DNA of 64,000 nucleotides from Pseudomonas sp. AN-1 (GTDB lineage Bacteria > Pseudomonadota > Gammaproteobacteria > Pseudomonadales > Pseudomonadaceae): the NCBI RefSeq assembly GCF_034057115.1, contig NZ_CP139195.1, positions 1,550,001-1,614,000 of the forward strand. The letters run 5' to 3'. Below the pieces are notes generated by a model, which worked only from the letters and a program-made list of their open reading frames with translations, did not search any database and was not told the origin of the DNA. The position numbers and the translations under genes were made by a program. Below, piece by piece: positions 52,923-63,463 of this stretch (its first letter is position 1; each line of letters begins with the position of its first letter).

Positions 52923-53226
52923 ACCCGGTCCTGTCGCGGCGGGCGCCAGGTAGATCGTCGACTGGGAGCTGAAGTCCATGGCACCCCGCCGGTGAGCAGG
53001 TATTTGCCCCACAGCACCAGCGCCGTCAGCATGAAGAACAGGGTGATGCCATTCTTGCCGCCGGCAATCCGCGCGGTCACCGTGCAATAGGCCGCCCAGA
53101 GATGGCACCGGCAAAGGCCAACCCGTAGCTGAGCGGGTTGTCCCGGATGTTGGCGGCCATCCCGGAGAAATCCAGCCCCTGCTCGCCGCCCCGCCCCCAG
53201 CGCAGCAGCAGGCCATGCACGCTCAT
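52923..53226 (-). pseudogene. Remnant of a yddG-type aromatic amino acid exporter
   Basis: Three minus-strand frames join to a piece of a DMT exporter like E. coli YddG: MAANIRDNPLSYGLAFAGAIS, then after a one-base deletion near 53100 WAAYCTVTARIAGGKNGITLF and MLTALVLWGKYLLTGG, then after a second shift near 52980 AMDFSSQSTIYLA. These match the YddG stretch NPLSYFLAFIGAFIWAAYC and its follow-on. The N-terminal half and the last helices are missing. The reading could not give a working protein, so it is a decaying gene. Confidence 0.75.
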
Positions 53227-53229
53227 GCC

Positions 53230-53760
53230 CTACTCCTCCGCGTCTGCGCCACTGCGCCGGCGGAACAGCGGACGCGGTTCGAGCACCGAGCGGCCGTACA
53301 GCACGCTGATGCCGCTCAGGCCCTTGAGCGCGTCGGCGGCCGACTTGTCCTCGCGCACCGCGAAGGCGTCGAAGCCGCACTGGCGCATGTGGCTGAGCTG
53401 GTCGCGCAGCACGTCGCCCACCGCACGCAGTTCGCCCTGCCAGCCCAGGCGGGTGCGCAGCAGGTAGGCCTGGCTGTAGGCGCGGCCATCGCGGAAGCTG
53501 GGGAACTCCAGGGCGATCAGCGGCAGGCCGGCCAGCCAGGGCGCCAGCTCCTCCGGCTCGTCGTCGGGTGCCAGCCAGAGGCCGTCGCGGGTATCGGCGC
53601 GGCCGGCCAGCACGTCCGCGCTCTGCCGCTCCCTCCACAGCGCCAGCGGCAACAGCAGCGGGCCGTCCGGCAGCGGTTCCAGCGGCTCGCGCACCCAGCT
53701 CCACGGGTCGTCGTCGACCAGGCATGAGCCGCCTTCCACCAGCTTGATCAGGTTGTTCAT
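53230..53760 (-). CDS. DUF934 protein linked to sulfite reductase
   Basis: The 176-residue DUF934 protein begins MNNLIKLVEGG and has the family core LPLIALEFPSFRDGRAYSQAYLLR, LRAVGDVLRDQLSHMRQCGFDAF and the tail RPLFRRR. The family nearly always lies next to an assimilatory sulfite reductase and is thought to help reduce sulfur, but its chemistry is not known. It overlaps the end of the reductase gene by 4 bp, so both are co-translated. Confidence 0.93.
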   Translation of the reverse strand: MNNLIKLVEGGSCLVDDDPWSWVREPLEPLPDGPLLLPLALWRERQSADVLAGRADTRDGLWLAPDDEPEELAPWLAGLPLIALEFPSFRDGRAYSQAYLLRTRLGWQGELRAVGDVLRDQLSHMRQCGFDAFAVREDKSAADALKGLSGISVLYGRSVLEPRPLFRRRSGADAEE

Positions 53761-55427
53761 GCCGAAGCCTCCTGCTGGCGGTAGACCCGCTCCTTGAACG
53801 GCTCCAGGCCGATGCGCTGCACGGTGTCGACGAAGGGCTCGTCGCCCTCGCGGTAGGCGACGAAGGTGTCGACCAGCCGCTCGATGACCTCGGGAATCTG
53901 CTCGGCGCCGAACGCCGGGCCGATCACCTTGCCCAGTGCGCTGGCCTTGCCCTGGGCGCCGCCGATGGTGACCTGGTACCACTCGCTGCCGTTCTTGTCG
54001 ACGCCGAGGATGCCGATGTTGCCGATGTGGTGGTGGGCGCAGGCGTTCATGCAGCCGGAGATGTTCAGGCTCAGCTCGCCCAGATCGTGCAGGTGGTCGA
54101 GGTCGGCGAAACGCGCCTGGATGGCCTGGGCGATGGGGATCGACTTGGCGTTGGCCAGCGAGCAGTAGTCGCCGCCCGGGCAGGCGATGATGTCGGTGAG
54201 CAGGCCGATGTTGGGCGTGGCCAGGCCCAGCTCGCTGGCGCGCTGCCAGACGGCATGCAGGTCGGCCTTGCGCACGTCGGGCAGCACCAGGTTCTGCTCG
54301 TGGGCGATGCGGATCTCGCCGAAGCCGTAATGCTCGGCCAGCTCGGCGACGCCCTCCATCTGCTCGGCGCTGACGTCGCCCGGCGGCATGGCCGGCCCGG
54401 GCTTGGTGGACAGCACCACCGCGGCGTAGCCCGCCACCTTGTGCGCCTGCAGGTTGTGTTCGGCCCAGCGGGCGAACGCGGCATCGCTGGCCAGTGCGCT
54501 GCCGTAGCCGAGGTCGGCATCGTCCAATACGGCATAGGCCGGCGGCGCGAAATGGGCGGCGACGCGGCGGTACTCGGCCTCGGTCAGCTCGGCCGGGCCC
54601 TCCTTGATGTGCTGCCACTCCTCCTCCACCTCGCGGGCGAAGGCCTCGACGCCGAGCGCCTTGACCAGGATCTTGATCCGCGCCTTGTACTTGTTGTCGC
54701 GGCGCCCGTGGCGGTTGAACACCCGCAGGATGGCCTCGACGTAGGACAGCAGGTGGCGCCAGGGCAGCGCCTCGCGCACCTGCTGGGCGAGGATCGGCGT
54801 GCGCCCGAGGCCGCCGCCGACCATCACCCGCAGCAGCAGCTCGCCGGCTTGGTCGCGGTAAAGGTACAGGCCGATGTCGTGCATCATGATCGCCGCGCGG
54901 TCCTGCTCGGCCGAGCAGATGGCGATCTTGAACTTGCGCGGCAGGTAGAGGAATTCCGGGTTGACCGTCGACCACTGGCGGAGGATCTCGGCCAGCGGCC
55001 GCGGGTCGAGCAGCTCGTCGGCGGCGACCCCGGCGAAGGCCTCGGTGGTGATGTTGCGCACGCAGTTGCCGGAGGTCTGGATGGCGTGCATCTCCACCTC
55101 GGCCAGGCGTTCGAGGATGTCGCCGACCTGCTCCAGCTCGATCCAGTTGAACTGGATGTTCTGCCGGGTGGTGAAGTGGCCGTAGCCGCGATCATGGTGG
55201 CGGGCGATGTACGCCAAGGTGCGCAGCTGATCCGCCGACAGCGTGCCGTAGGGGATGGCCACGCGCAGCATGTAGGCGTGCTTCTGCAGGTACAGGCCGT
55301 TCTGCAGGCGCAGCGGCAGGAACTCCTCCTCGCTCAGCTCGCCGCTCAGGCGCCGCGCGATCTGGTCGCGGAACTGCGCGACGCGCTCGAGCACCAGGGC
55401 GCGGTCGTATTCGTCGTATTGGTACAT
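53757..55427 (-). CDS. cysI: Nitrite/sulfite reductase hemoprotein, CysI/NirA family
   Basis: The 556-residue enzyme reduces sulfite to sulfide (or nitrite to ammonia) with siroheme and a 4Fe-4S cluster. The halves show TRQNIQFNWIEL, TSGNCVRNITTEAFAG and the cluster ligands in CPGGDYCSLANAKS and ISGCMNACAHHHIGNIGI. The link to DUF934 favours sulfite. The N-terminus MYQYDEYDRALVLERVAQFRDQ is that of the Pseudomonas enzyme. It is divergent from ccoG; the candidate MpaR repeat (55582-55614) lies between them and could act on both. Confidence 0.93.
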   Translation of the reverse strand: MYQYDEYDRALVLERVAQFRDQIARRLSGELSEEEFLPLRLQNGLYLQKHAYMLRVAIPYGTLSADQLRTLAYIARHHDRGYGHFTTRQNIQFNWIELEQVGDILERLAEVEMHAIQTSGNCVRNITTEAFAGVAADELLDPRPLAEILRQWSTVNPEFLYLPRKFKIAICSAEQDRAAIMMHDIGLYLYRDQAGELLLRVMVGGGLGRTPILAQQVREALPWRHLLSYVEAILRVFNRHGRRDNKYKARIKILVKALGVEAFAREVEEEWQHIKEGPAELTEAEYRRVAAHFAPPAYAVLDDADLGYGSALASDAAFARWAEHNLQAHKVAGYAAVVLSTKPGPAMPPGDVSAEQMEGVAELAEHYGFGEIRIAHEQNLVLPDVRKADLHAVWQRASELGLATPNIGLLTDIIACPGGDYCSLANAKSIPIAQAIQARFADLDHLHDLGELSLNISGCMNACAHHHIGNIGILGVDKNGSEWYQVTIGGAQGKASALGKVIGPAFGAEQIPEVIERLVDTFVAYREGDEPFVDTVQRIGLEPFKERVYRQQEASA

Positions 55428-55581
55428 GGGCTACCTCGTCCGGCCGGCCCGCACCGTCGCGGCGGCGGGCACTCAGGGCGGCGACTATGCCCAGCGGGAA
55501 CGCGCAAAAACAGCGTCAGATCCCGCTGAAAAAACCGTATCAGCCCACCTGCGCGGCAGCTGTCGCAAGCTGTCCAATCTC

Positions 55582-55614
55582 ATCTGATCCGCTTTTTATC
55601 GATGGATCTGAGCC
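55582..55614 (+). promoter_or_regulatory. Direct repeat upstream of ccoG, candidate MpaR operator
   Basis: ATCTGATCC (55582) and ATCTGAGCC (55606) are 24 bp apart, followed by TGTTTCCCCG. The same half sites, 24-bp spacing and following TGTTTTGCCG occur upstream of ccoN at 58658. MocR-type regulators bind such direct repeats. Confidence 0.6.
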
Positions 55615-55678
55615 TGTTTCCCCGGCAGTCGATCTCCGATCATGGCCCCATCTTTTGCAGGCCCTTTGGAGCCATCCC

Positions 55679-57091
55679 ATGAGCGAACGCATTCCCGCCC
55701 GGATCGTCGAGACGGTCGAGCCGCGCCCCACGCGCCTGACACCCGCCCAGGCCGGCGGTCCGATCCACACCCGCAGCTTCACCGGCCTGTACCGCAACCT
55801 GCGCCTGGCCGGCGCCGGCGCGCTGTTCCTGCTGTTCTTCGGCACCGCCTGGCTGAACTGGAACGGGCGCCAGGCGGTGCTCTGGGATCTGGCCGGGCGC
55901 AAGTTCTACATCTTCGGCGCTACCTTCTGGCCGCAGGATTTCATCCTGCTCTCGGCGCTGCTGATCATCTGCGCCTTCGGCCTGTTCGCCATCACCGTGG
56001 CCGCCGGGCGGGTGTGGTGCGGCTACGCCTGCCCGCAGAGCGTGTGGACCTGGATCTTCATGTGGGCGGAGAAGGTCACCGAAGGCGACCGCCAGCAGCG
56101 CGTCAAGCTGGACGCCGCGCCCTGGTCGGCCGAGAAACTGCTGCGCCGCGGCGCCAAGCACGGCCTGTGGCTGGCGGTCAGCCTGGTCACCGCGCTGGCC
56201 TTCGTCGGCTACTTCACGCCGATCCGCGCGCTGGTCCACGACCTGTTCACCCTGCAGCTCGATGCCACCGCCGCCTTCTGGGTGTTCTGCTTCGCCGCCG
56301 CCACCTACCTCAACGCCGGCTGGCTGCGCGAGAAGGTGTGCCGCGACATGTGCCCCTACTCGCGCTTCCAGAGCGTGATGTTCGACGCCGACACCCTGGT
56401 GGTCTCCTACGATGCCGCGCGCGGCGAAAGCCGTGGCGCGCGCAAGAAGGAAGCCGATCCCAGGGCCCTCGGCCTCGGCGACTGCATCGACTGCACCCTG
56501 TGCGTGCAGGTCTGCCCGACCGGCATCGACATCCGCGATGGCCTGCAGCTGGAATGCATCGGCTGCGGCGCCTGCGTCGACGCCTGCGACAGCATCATGG
56601 ACAAGATGGGCTACGCCCGCGGGCTGGTGCGCTACGGCTCCGAACGCGAACTGGCCGGCGGCAAGACCCGCTGGCTGCGCCCGCGTCTGGTCGGCTATGC
56701 CGCGGCGCTGCTGCTGATGTTCGGCGCCTTCGGCTGGGCCCTGAGCGCACGGCCGCTGGTCTCGCTGGACGTGACCAAGGACCGCGGCCTGTACCGCGAG
56801 AACAGCGCCGGGCAGATCGAGAACATCTACCGCCTCAAGGTGATCAACAAGACCCAGCAGGCGCACCGCTATGCCGTGACGCTGGTCGAGCCCGGGCCCT
56901 TCGTCCTGCAGGGCGCCGAAGAGCTGCAGCTGGCGCCCGGCGAGATCCTTGACGTGGCGGTGAGCGTGGCGCTGACCGCCGAGCACGCGGCCGACAGCGC
57001 CACGCCGCTGCGCTTCGCGGTGGCGGATCTGGACGATCCCGAGGTACGCGTCACCACCAAGAGCACCTTCGTGTCGCCGCGCCATCGCTGA
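55679..57091 (+). CDS. ccoG: Cbb3 oxidase accessory protein CcoG
   Basis: CcoG (RdxA/FixG) is a membrane Fe-S protein that reduces copper for insertion into cbb3 oxidase. The 470 residues have about five membrane helices, Cys pairs in WCGYACPQSVW and KVCRDMCPYSRFQS, two 4Fe-4S motifs CIDCTLCVQVCPTG and CIGCGACVDACDS, and a C-terminal periplasmic Ig-like domain (about 370-470). All are intact. It is beside an orphan ccoN rather than in ccoGHIS, as in P. aeruginosa PA4131. Confidence 0.95.
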   Translation: MSERIPARIVETVEPRPTRLTPAQAGGPIHTRSFTGLYRNLRLAGAGALFLLFFGTAWLNWNGRQAVLWDLAGRKFYIFGATFWPQDFILLSALLIICAFGLFAITVAAGRVWCGYACPQSVWTWIFMWAEKVTEGDRQQRVKLDAAPWSAEKLLRRGAKHGLWLAVSLVTALAFVGYFTPIRALVHDLFTLQLDATAAFWVFCFAAATYLNAGWLREKVCRDMCPYSRFQSVMFDADTLVVSYDAARGESRGARKKEADPRALGLGDCIDCTLCVQVCPTGIDIRDGLQLECIGCGACVDACDSIMDKMGYARGLVRYGSERELAGGKTRWLRPRLVGYAAALLLMFGAFGWALSARPLVSLDVTKDRGLYRENSAGQIENIYRLKVINKTQQAHRYAVTLVEPGPFVLQGAEELQLAPGEILDVAVSVALTAEHAADSATPLRFAVADLDDPEVRVTTKSTFVSPRHR

Positions 57092-57099
57092 TGCTCCCT

Positions 57100-57155
57100 G
57101 TAGGGGCGAATTCATTCGCCAACGACCGCAGCAAGGCGAATGAATTCGCCCCTAC
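57100..57155. repeat. REP-like hairpin, perfect copy
   Basis: Perfect 21-bp arms (57100-57120 and 57135-57155) are identical to those at 46523, with a different 14-base loop. It lies between ccoG and mpaR. Confidence 0.9.
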
Positions 57156-57190
57156 AAGCCAGGTGCCAGCCCAACCCCCGGAGCCGAGCC

Positions 57191-58663
57191 ATGAGCAGTG
57201 GCAAGCCGTTAGACTACCTGACGTCCATCCGCAGGCCGCTGAGCCCGGAAAAGATGAAACGCTACGAGAAATTCGCCGACGAGATCGCCGAACTGATTCG
57301 CTCCGGCATCCTCGCCCCCGGGCAACGGGTGCCCTCGGTGCGCCATGCCAGCAGCACCTACGGGGTCAGCCCGTCGACGGTGTTCCAGGCCTACTACCTG
57401 CTGGAGAGTCGCGGGCTGATCGTGGCCCGGGCACGCTCGGGCTACTTCGTCCGCGAGCTGGCCCAGCGCCCGCTGCCGGAGCCCGGCATCAGCGCCCGCG
57501 AGGCGCAGACCAGCGTGGTCGACGTCAGCGAACTGGTGTTCTCGGTGCTCGGCTCGCTGAAGGACCCGAACACCGTGCCGTTCGGCTCGGCCTTCCCCAG
57601 CCCCGACCTGTTCCCCCTCGCCCGCCTGGCACGCTCAATGAGCCACGCGGTGCGCGAGCTGTCGCCGCGCGGGGTGATCGCCGACATGACCGAGGGCAAC
57701 GCCGACCTGCGCCGGCAGATCGCCCTGCGCTACATGGTCAGCGGGGTGATGCTGCCACTGGAGGAGCTGGTGATCAGCACCGGCGCCATGGAGGCGCTCA
57801 ACCTGTGCCTGCAGTGCGTGACCCGCCCCGGCGACCTGGTGGCCATCGAGGCGCCGGCGTTCTACGCCACCCTGCAGGTACTCGAGCGCCTGGAACTCAA
57901 GGCGGTGGAGATCCCCGTGCACCCGCGCGAGGGCATCGACCTGGCCAGCCTGGAGGCCAGTCTCCAGCAGTTGCCGATCAAGGCCTGCTGGTTCATGAGC
58001 AGCCTGCAGAACCCGCTCGGCGCGAGCATGGCCGAGGACCGCAAGCGTGCGCTGTACGAGCTACTGCAGCGCCATCAGGTGCCGCTGATCGAGGACGACG
58101 TCTACGCCGAGCTGTACTTCGGCAGCCAGCCGCCCAAGCCGGTGAAGAGCTTCGACCGCGAGGGCCTGGTGATGCACTGCGGCTCGTTCTCCAAGTGCCT
58201 GGCGCCGGGCTACCGGGTCGGCTGGGTGGCCGGCGGGCGCTGGGCCGAGCAGATCCGCCGGCTCAAGCTGATGACCACCATCTCGCCGTCGGTGCCGGCG
58301 CAGGCGGCCATCGCCGACTACCTGCAGCACGGCGGCTACGACCGCCACCTGCGCCGGCTGCGCCACGCGCTGGAGAGCCAGCAGGCGTCGATGCTGGCCT
58401 CGGCGGCGCGGCACTTCCCGGCCAGCACGCGGGTGACCCGGCCGGGCGGCGGCTATTTCCTGTGGTTCGAATTCCCCGAGCAGGTCGACTCGCTGCAGCT
58501 GTTCCAGCTGGCCCTGGCGCAGGGCATCAGCCTGGCGCCAGGGCCGATCTTCTCGGCCACCCGGCGCTTCGGCAATTGCGCGCGGCTCAACTACGGCCAT
58601 CCGTGGGACGCGCAGAGCGAGCGCGCCATGGAAGTGCTCGGGCGCATCATCGCCTCGTTCTGA
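57191..58663 (+). CDS. mpaR: MocR-type regulator, MpaR-like
   Basis: The 490 residues hold a GntR winged helix (about 20-95; KFADEIAELIRSGILAPGQRVPSVRHASSTYGVSPSTVFQAY) joined to a fold-type I aminotransferase domain (about 130-485). The PLP lysine is in GSFSKCLAPGYRVGW. MocR regulators use PLP as sensor and rarely catalyse. The place between ccoG and the orphan ccoN matches P. aeruginosa PA4132 (MpaR), named for effects on anthranilate and PQS. The start is the ATG at 57191. A 24-bp-spaced direct repeat overlaps its stop codon. Confidence 0.85.
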   Translation: MSSGKPLDYLTSIRRPLSPEKMKRYEKFADEIAELIRSGILAPGQRVPSVRHASSTYGVSPSTVFQAYYLLESRGLIVARARSGYFVRELAQRPLPEPGISAREAQTSVVDVSELVFSVLGSLKDPNTVPFGSAFPSPDLFPLARLARSMSHAVRELSPRGVIADMTEGNADLRRQIALRYMVSGVMLPLEELVISTGAMEALNLCLQCVTRPGDLVAIEAPAFYATLQVLERLELKAVEIPVHPREGIDLASLEASLQQLPIKACWFMSSLQNPLGASMAEDRKRALYELLQRHQVPLIEDDVYAELYFGSQPPKPVKSFDREGLVMHCGSFSKCLAPGYRVGWVAGGRWAEQIRRLKLMTTISPSVPAQAAIADYLQHGGYDRHLRRLRHALESQQASMLASAARHFPASTRVTRPGGGYFLWFEFPEQVDSLQLFQLALAQGISLAPGPIFSATRRFGNCARLNYGHPWDAQSERAMEVLGRIIASF

Positions 58664-58690
58664 TCCGGTCGAATCGCGTCGATCTGAGTC
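58658..58690 (+). promoter_or_regulatory. Direct repeat upstream of ccoN, candidate MpaR operator
   Basis: TTCTGATCC (58658) and ATCTGAGTC (58682) are 24 bp apart and followed by TGTTTTGCCG. The first half overlaps the mpaR stop. The 117-bp gap to ccoN has no FNR/ANR box that I can see. Confidence 0.6.
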
Positions 58691-58780
58691 TGTTTTGCCG
58701 CGAACCTGCCTTCTACAGTGTGCAACGTGCCGCGCCTTGCGCTGCGGCCGCCTGGACACCGTCAGCAGAAAGGTTTCGAC

Positions 58781-60208
<1,428 letters not shown>

Positions 60209-60257
60209 CCTTTCGCCCGGCGCTTGCACCGGGCCTTTTCATTTGAGGAGCAACACC

Positions 60258-60491
60258 ATGACCAACGAGTTCTGGTTGCTGACCTGCGCGACCCTGTTCA
60301 TCGCCGCCGTGCAGTTCTGTCTCTCGGGCAAGAGCCAGCGCGGTCTGGACGAGGCGACCATGCTGCCCTTTGCGGACGACCCGGAGGTGGCGCGGCGCAT
60401 GGAGCAGGCCACCGGGCGCAGCCGCACGGGATGTGCCTGTCCTGGTTCTTGCCGTGGCCGCTGTGATGACTGGAACAACTTCCGCGCCTGA
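60258..60491 (+). CDS. Small membrane protein with Cys-rich tail next to orphan CcoN
   Basis: The 77-residue product has one N-terminal membrane helix (EFWLLTCATLFIAAVQFCLSG), a short polar part (ATMLPFADDPEVARRMEQATG) and a tail with CACPGSCRGRC, a CxCx3Cx3C pattern that may bind metal. It is like PA4134, which follows ccoN4. The plan resembles CcoQ, the small helper of cbb3 oxidase, but the Cys tail is not CcoQ. AGGAG stands 8 nt before the start. Confidence 0.8.
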   Translation: MTNEFWLLTCATLFIAAVQFCLSGKSQRGLDEATMLPFADDPEVARRMEQATGRSRTGCACPGSCRGRCDDWNNFRA

Positions 60492-60526
60492 TCCGTACCC
60501 CGAACGGCGGCGTCATGCCCCAAACG

Positions 60527-60555
60527 CCAACGGCCCGCACAAGGCGGGCCGTTGG
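60527..60555. terminator. Hairpin between the ccoN unit and the type III restriction genes
   Basis: Perfect 12-bp arms CCAACGGCCCGC and GCGGGCCGTTGG with a 5-base loop. It could serve both converging units. There is no T-run. Confidence 0.5.
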
Positions 60556-60662
60556 CTGGACCTGGGTGAAGCGATCCGATCAGGCCACCGCGCGCATCGC
60601 GACATGCCAAAGACAGTGATCGCAAAGTCGTGCACGTACGCCTCCATGACGTCAGCAGAGCG

Positions 60663-63446
60663 TCAGCCTTCAGGACAGTGCTCAAACTCCGCCGCCAAGC
60701 GTGCGACGCTCATCCCAAGTACGATCTGATCGTCCGGGACGAGCAGGTAAGTCCAGGGCTTGCCGCCGTTGCTCAGCGCATGCTCGTTGGCAAACCCGCA
60801 CCAGCGCACTGCGGCACGGGCCTTGGCCTGCACCTCGTCATGGTCGATCTGGTCGGCGCGCTTGGGCTCGACGATCAGATGCACCCTATCGGTTTCCACC
60901 ACGAAGTCCGGCTCGTAGTTGCGCCCTTCCTGGTATTCGATACGGAACTGGCCGGGGGCCGGCTTCATCCACTTGAGCACCTTGTCGTCGTCCTCGAGCA
61001 GCTGTGCCAGGCGCCACTCACCCTCGACCGAGTCGAACTTCTGGTAAGGGAAACAGCACCTCTGGAAACCTTCGAACACCATCTGGCGGATCGCGCGGCG
61101 GTCGGTGATGGGGGCACGGAAATGTCGAGGCTTCTCACCCGCCGGCAGGATGAAGGTAGCCGGGCGCAACACCTCGAAGCCTGCAATCACCTTGCCGCGA
61201 TAGTCGCAGGGCGTGGTCCAGCGCTGCTCCTGCATCTGCGCCCAGATGAAGTCGCCCAGCTGTTTCTGCCAGTAGAGCAGGACATTCTCCACCTCCGCCT
61301 CGTCGTGCAGGTAGCTGCGCAGATGCTCGACCAACTGCCCCGCCAGCTTGTACAGCAGGTCGGCATACTGGTCGTAATCCACCTCGTCGCGGGCGAACAA
61401 CTGGCGAACCAGGTAATCCTCCGGACGTGCCTCGCGGGCCTGCTGCGGCCCCCACTGGATGCTTGCGCTGCGCTCGCTTTCCAGATGGCGCAGGAGCATT
61501 TCCTGGCTGACCGGCTCGAAGCGGATCTTGCTCAGGTTCTGCAGATCGAAATCGTGGAAACCGTAGTTCACCTCGCGGCTGGGCAGCACGGTGATATGCG
61601 GGATGTCGATGGTCAGTTCGACGGCCTTTTCCGTCACGCTGCGCACCAGGCTCTCGATCTCGGCCGTGCTGGGCAGCGGCTCGCTTTCCAGGCCGCCCAG
61701 TTCCTGCTGAACGGGACGCTGCTCCTGCAGGGTGCGCTGCACGCGGCGGATCAGCTTCTGCTGCAGCGACTCGTCGGCCAGTTGGCGGCTGGAGGTCAGC
61801 TTGCGCGCCTCCTCCTGTACGGCCTGGATGGCCGCCGCAGCGATCTTCGCCTCCTGCTCCGAGCGCACCGCCACCTGATAGCGAGCGGCGTTTTCGGCCG
61901 CTGGAGTGGCGTCCTCGCTGGAGGTCTGCACCACCGAAACGGGAGGGGCCTCGAGCTGCTGCGGCTGGCGATCCGGCACGTCGGCATCGGCGCCGCTGCC
62001 GATGTAGATTTTCTCGTGGATCAGCGAGTCGTCCTGGTTGGCGCGGTCGACGATTTCCTGGAAGCGGTCGTGAGCAACGATGCACAGGCGATCCACCGCA
62101 TCCACGCCGGTACGCTTGCCGTAGGGCAGGCGCAGGCCGCGGCCGATGGTCTGCTCGGTGAGAATTTCCGACGCCGAGGCGCGCAGCGGCACGATGGTGT
62201 AGAGGTTGGTGACGTCCCAGCCTTCCTTGAGCTTGTTGACGTGGACGACCACCTCGGTGGTTTCGTCGTGCTCCACCGCCAGCAGGCGCTGCATGGACTC
62301 GTCCGACTCCTCGCCGGACTGGTTGGAGTGCACCTCGATCACCCGGCCCCGGTAGCGACCGCCGAAGAACTCGTCCGACTCGATACGCGCGCGAATCTCG
62401 GCGGCGTGGGCCGTGTCCTGCGCCACCACCAGCATGAACGGCTTGACGGCGCGCACGCCCTGGCTGCGGGCGTAGTTCTCCAGCTCCACCTTGACGTATT
62501 CGTGGTGGTGGATGCCGTCTTCCAGCTTGATGGTTTCCAGCGCCTCGGTCGTGTATTGGTCGGAGCGGAAGTCCTTGCGCGTGGCCACCGCCGGGATCTT
62601 CACGTAGCCGTCCTTGAGCGCGCAGGACAGCGGGTAGTGGTAGACCACATTGCCGAACGGGCGCGGCCTGGCGCCGACGGTCTTCGGCGTGGCGGTCAGC
62701 TCCAGCCCCAGCACCGGCTTGAGGTCATTGATCGCCTTGGCACCGGCATCGGCGTAGTAGCGATGGGCCTCGTCCATCAGCACCACCAAGTCGGGCAGGT
62801 TGGCCAGATACTCGAAGTAGGACTCGCCCAGATACTCCTGCAGGCGGCGCACCTTGGCGGTAGCCGACTTGACGGCGCCCTTCTTGTTGTCGCGGGCGTT
62901 GATCTTGGCGATGTTGAAGATGTTGATGTGCAACGTGGAGTCAGCGCCGAACAGGTCGCCGGAGAGGGTGGCCGGCACGGCGTAGTCGAGACGAACGCCG
63001 CGGCCATCCTCGTAGTCCTCGCCGGTGATCACCACCGGCGGCGTATTGGCCATTTCCGGGATGCCGGCGAACACGTACTTGGGCTGGCCGAGGGTGAAGT
63101 CCTTCTTCAGCTTCTCGTAGATGGTCAGGTTGGGCGCCAGCACCAGGAAATGCCGGCTGCGCCCGGTAATGAACAGCCAGGCGATCATCGCGCCCATCAG
63201 CCGCGTCTTGCCCACCCCGGTGGCGAGGGCGAAGCACAGCGAGGGGAAAGCCCGCTCGAAGGCCTGCATGCTCGGGTAGTGGGCCTGAATCACCTGCAGC
63301 CAGTGCTGCAGGTCCGGCTCCTTGCCCAGCGGCAACTGGTCGAGCAGATCGACCAGCACCTGCAGGGATTCGCGCTGGGGTTTGCGCAGCGAAAGGTTGG
63401 CACTGATTTGGTTGGCTACTCTCTGGCCCTTGATCGGCTCAGCCAT
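60663..63446 (-). CDS. Type III restriction enzyme, Res subunit
   Basis: The 927-residue protein is the ATP-dependent nuclease of a type III system. Helicase motifs are FALATGVGKTRLMGAMIAW (about 73-90), LVVLMDEAHRYYADAG (DEAH at 225), LELTATPKT and EQTIGRGLRLPYGKR. Near the C-terminus NYEPDFVVETDRVHLIVEPK is a PD-(D/E)xK nuclease site. The start MAEPIKGQ is 17 bp after the methylase stop. All parts seem intact. Confidence 0.93.
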   Translation of the reverse strand: MAEPIKGQRVANQISANLSLRKPQRESLQVLVDLLDQLPLGKEPDLQHWLQVIQAHYPSMQAFERAFPSLCFALATGVGKTRLMGAMIAWLFITGRSRHFLVLAPNLTIYEKLKKDFTLGQPKYVFAGIPEMANTPPVVITGEDYEDGRGVRLDYAVPATLSGDLFGADSTLHINIFNIAKINARDNKKGAVKSATAKVRRLQEYLGESYFEYLANLPDLVVLMDEAHRYYADAGAKAINDLKPVLGLELTATPKTVGARPRPFGNVVYHYPLSCALKDGYVKIPAVATRKDFRSDQYTTEALETIKLEDGIHHHEYVKVELENYARSQGVRAVKPFMLVVAQDTAHAAEIRARIESDEFFGGRYRGRVIEVHSNQSGEESDESMQRLLAVEHDETTEVVVHVNKLKEGWDVTNLYTIVPLRASASEILTEQTIGRGLRLPYGKRTGVDAVDRLCIVAHDRFQEIVDRANQDDSLIHEKIYIGSGADADVPDRQPQQLEAPPVSVVQTSSEDATPAAENAARYQVAVRSEQEAKIAAAAIQAVQEEARKLTSSRQLADESLQQKLIRRVQRTLQEQRPVQQELGGLESEPLPSTAEIESLVRSVTEKAVELTIDIPHITVLPSREVNYGFHDFDLQNLSKIRFEPVSQEMLLRHLESERSASIQWGPQQAREARPEDYLVRQLFARDEVDYDQYADLLYKLAGQLVEHLRSYLHDEAEVENVLLYWQKQLGDFIWAQMQEQRWTTPCDYRGKVIAGFEVLRPATFILPAGEKPRHFRAPITDRRAIRQMVFEGFQRCCFPYQKFDSVEGEWRLAQLLEDDDKVLKWMKPAPGQFRIEYQEGRNYEPDFVVETDRVHLIVEPKRADQIDHDEVQAKARAAVRWCGFANEHALSNGGKPWTYLLVPDDQIVLGMSVARLAAEFEHCPEG

Positions 63447-63463
63447 GACAGATTTCCTTTCCG

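Noticed and set aside
53138-53727. Plus-strand frames opposite the yddG remnant and the DUF934 gene
   Set aside because: They have no recognisable domain and are opposite a supported gene.
55428-58780. FNR/ANR control of ccoG and ccoN
   Set aside because: I found no TTGAT-N4-ATCAA box in either gap, so oxygen control by ANR is not supported by the sequence.
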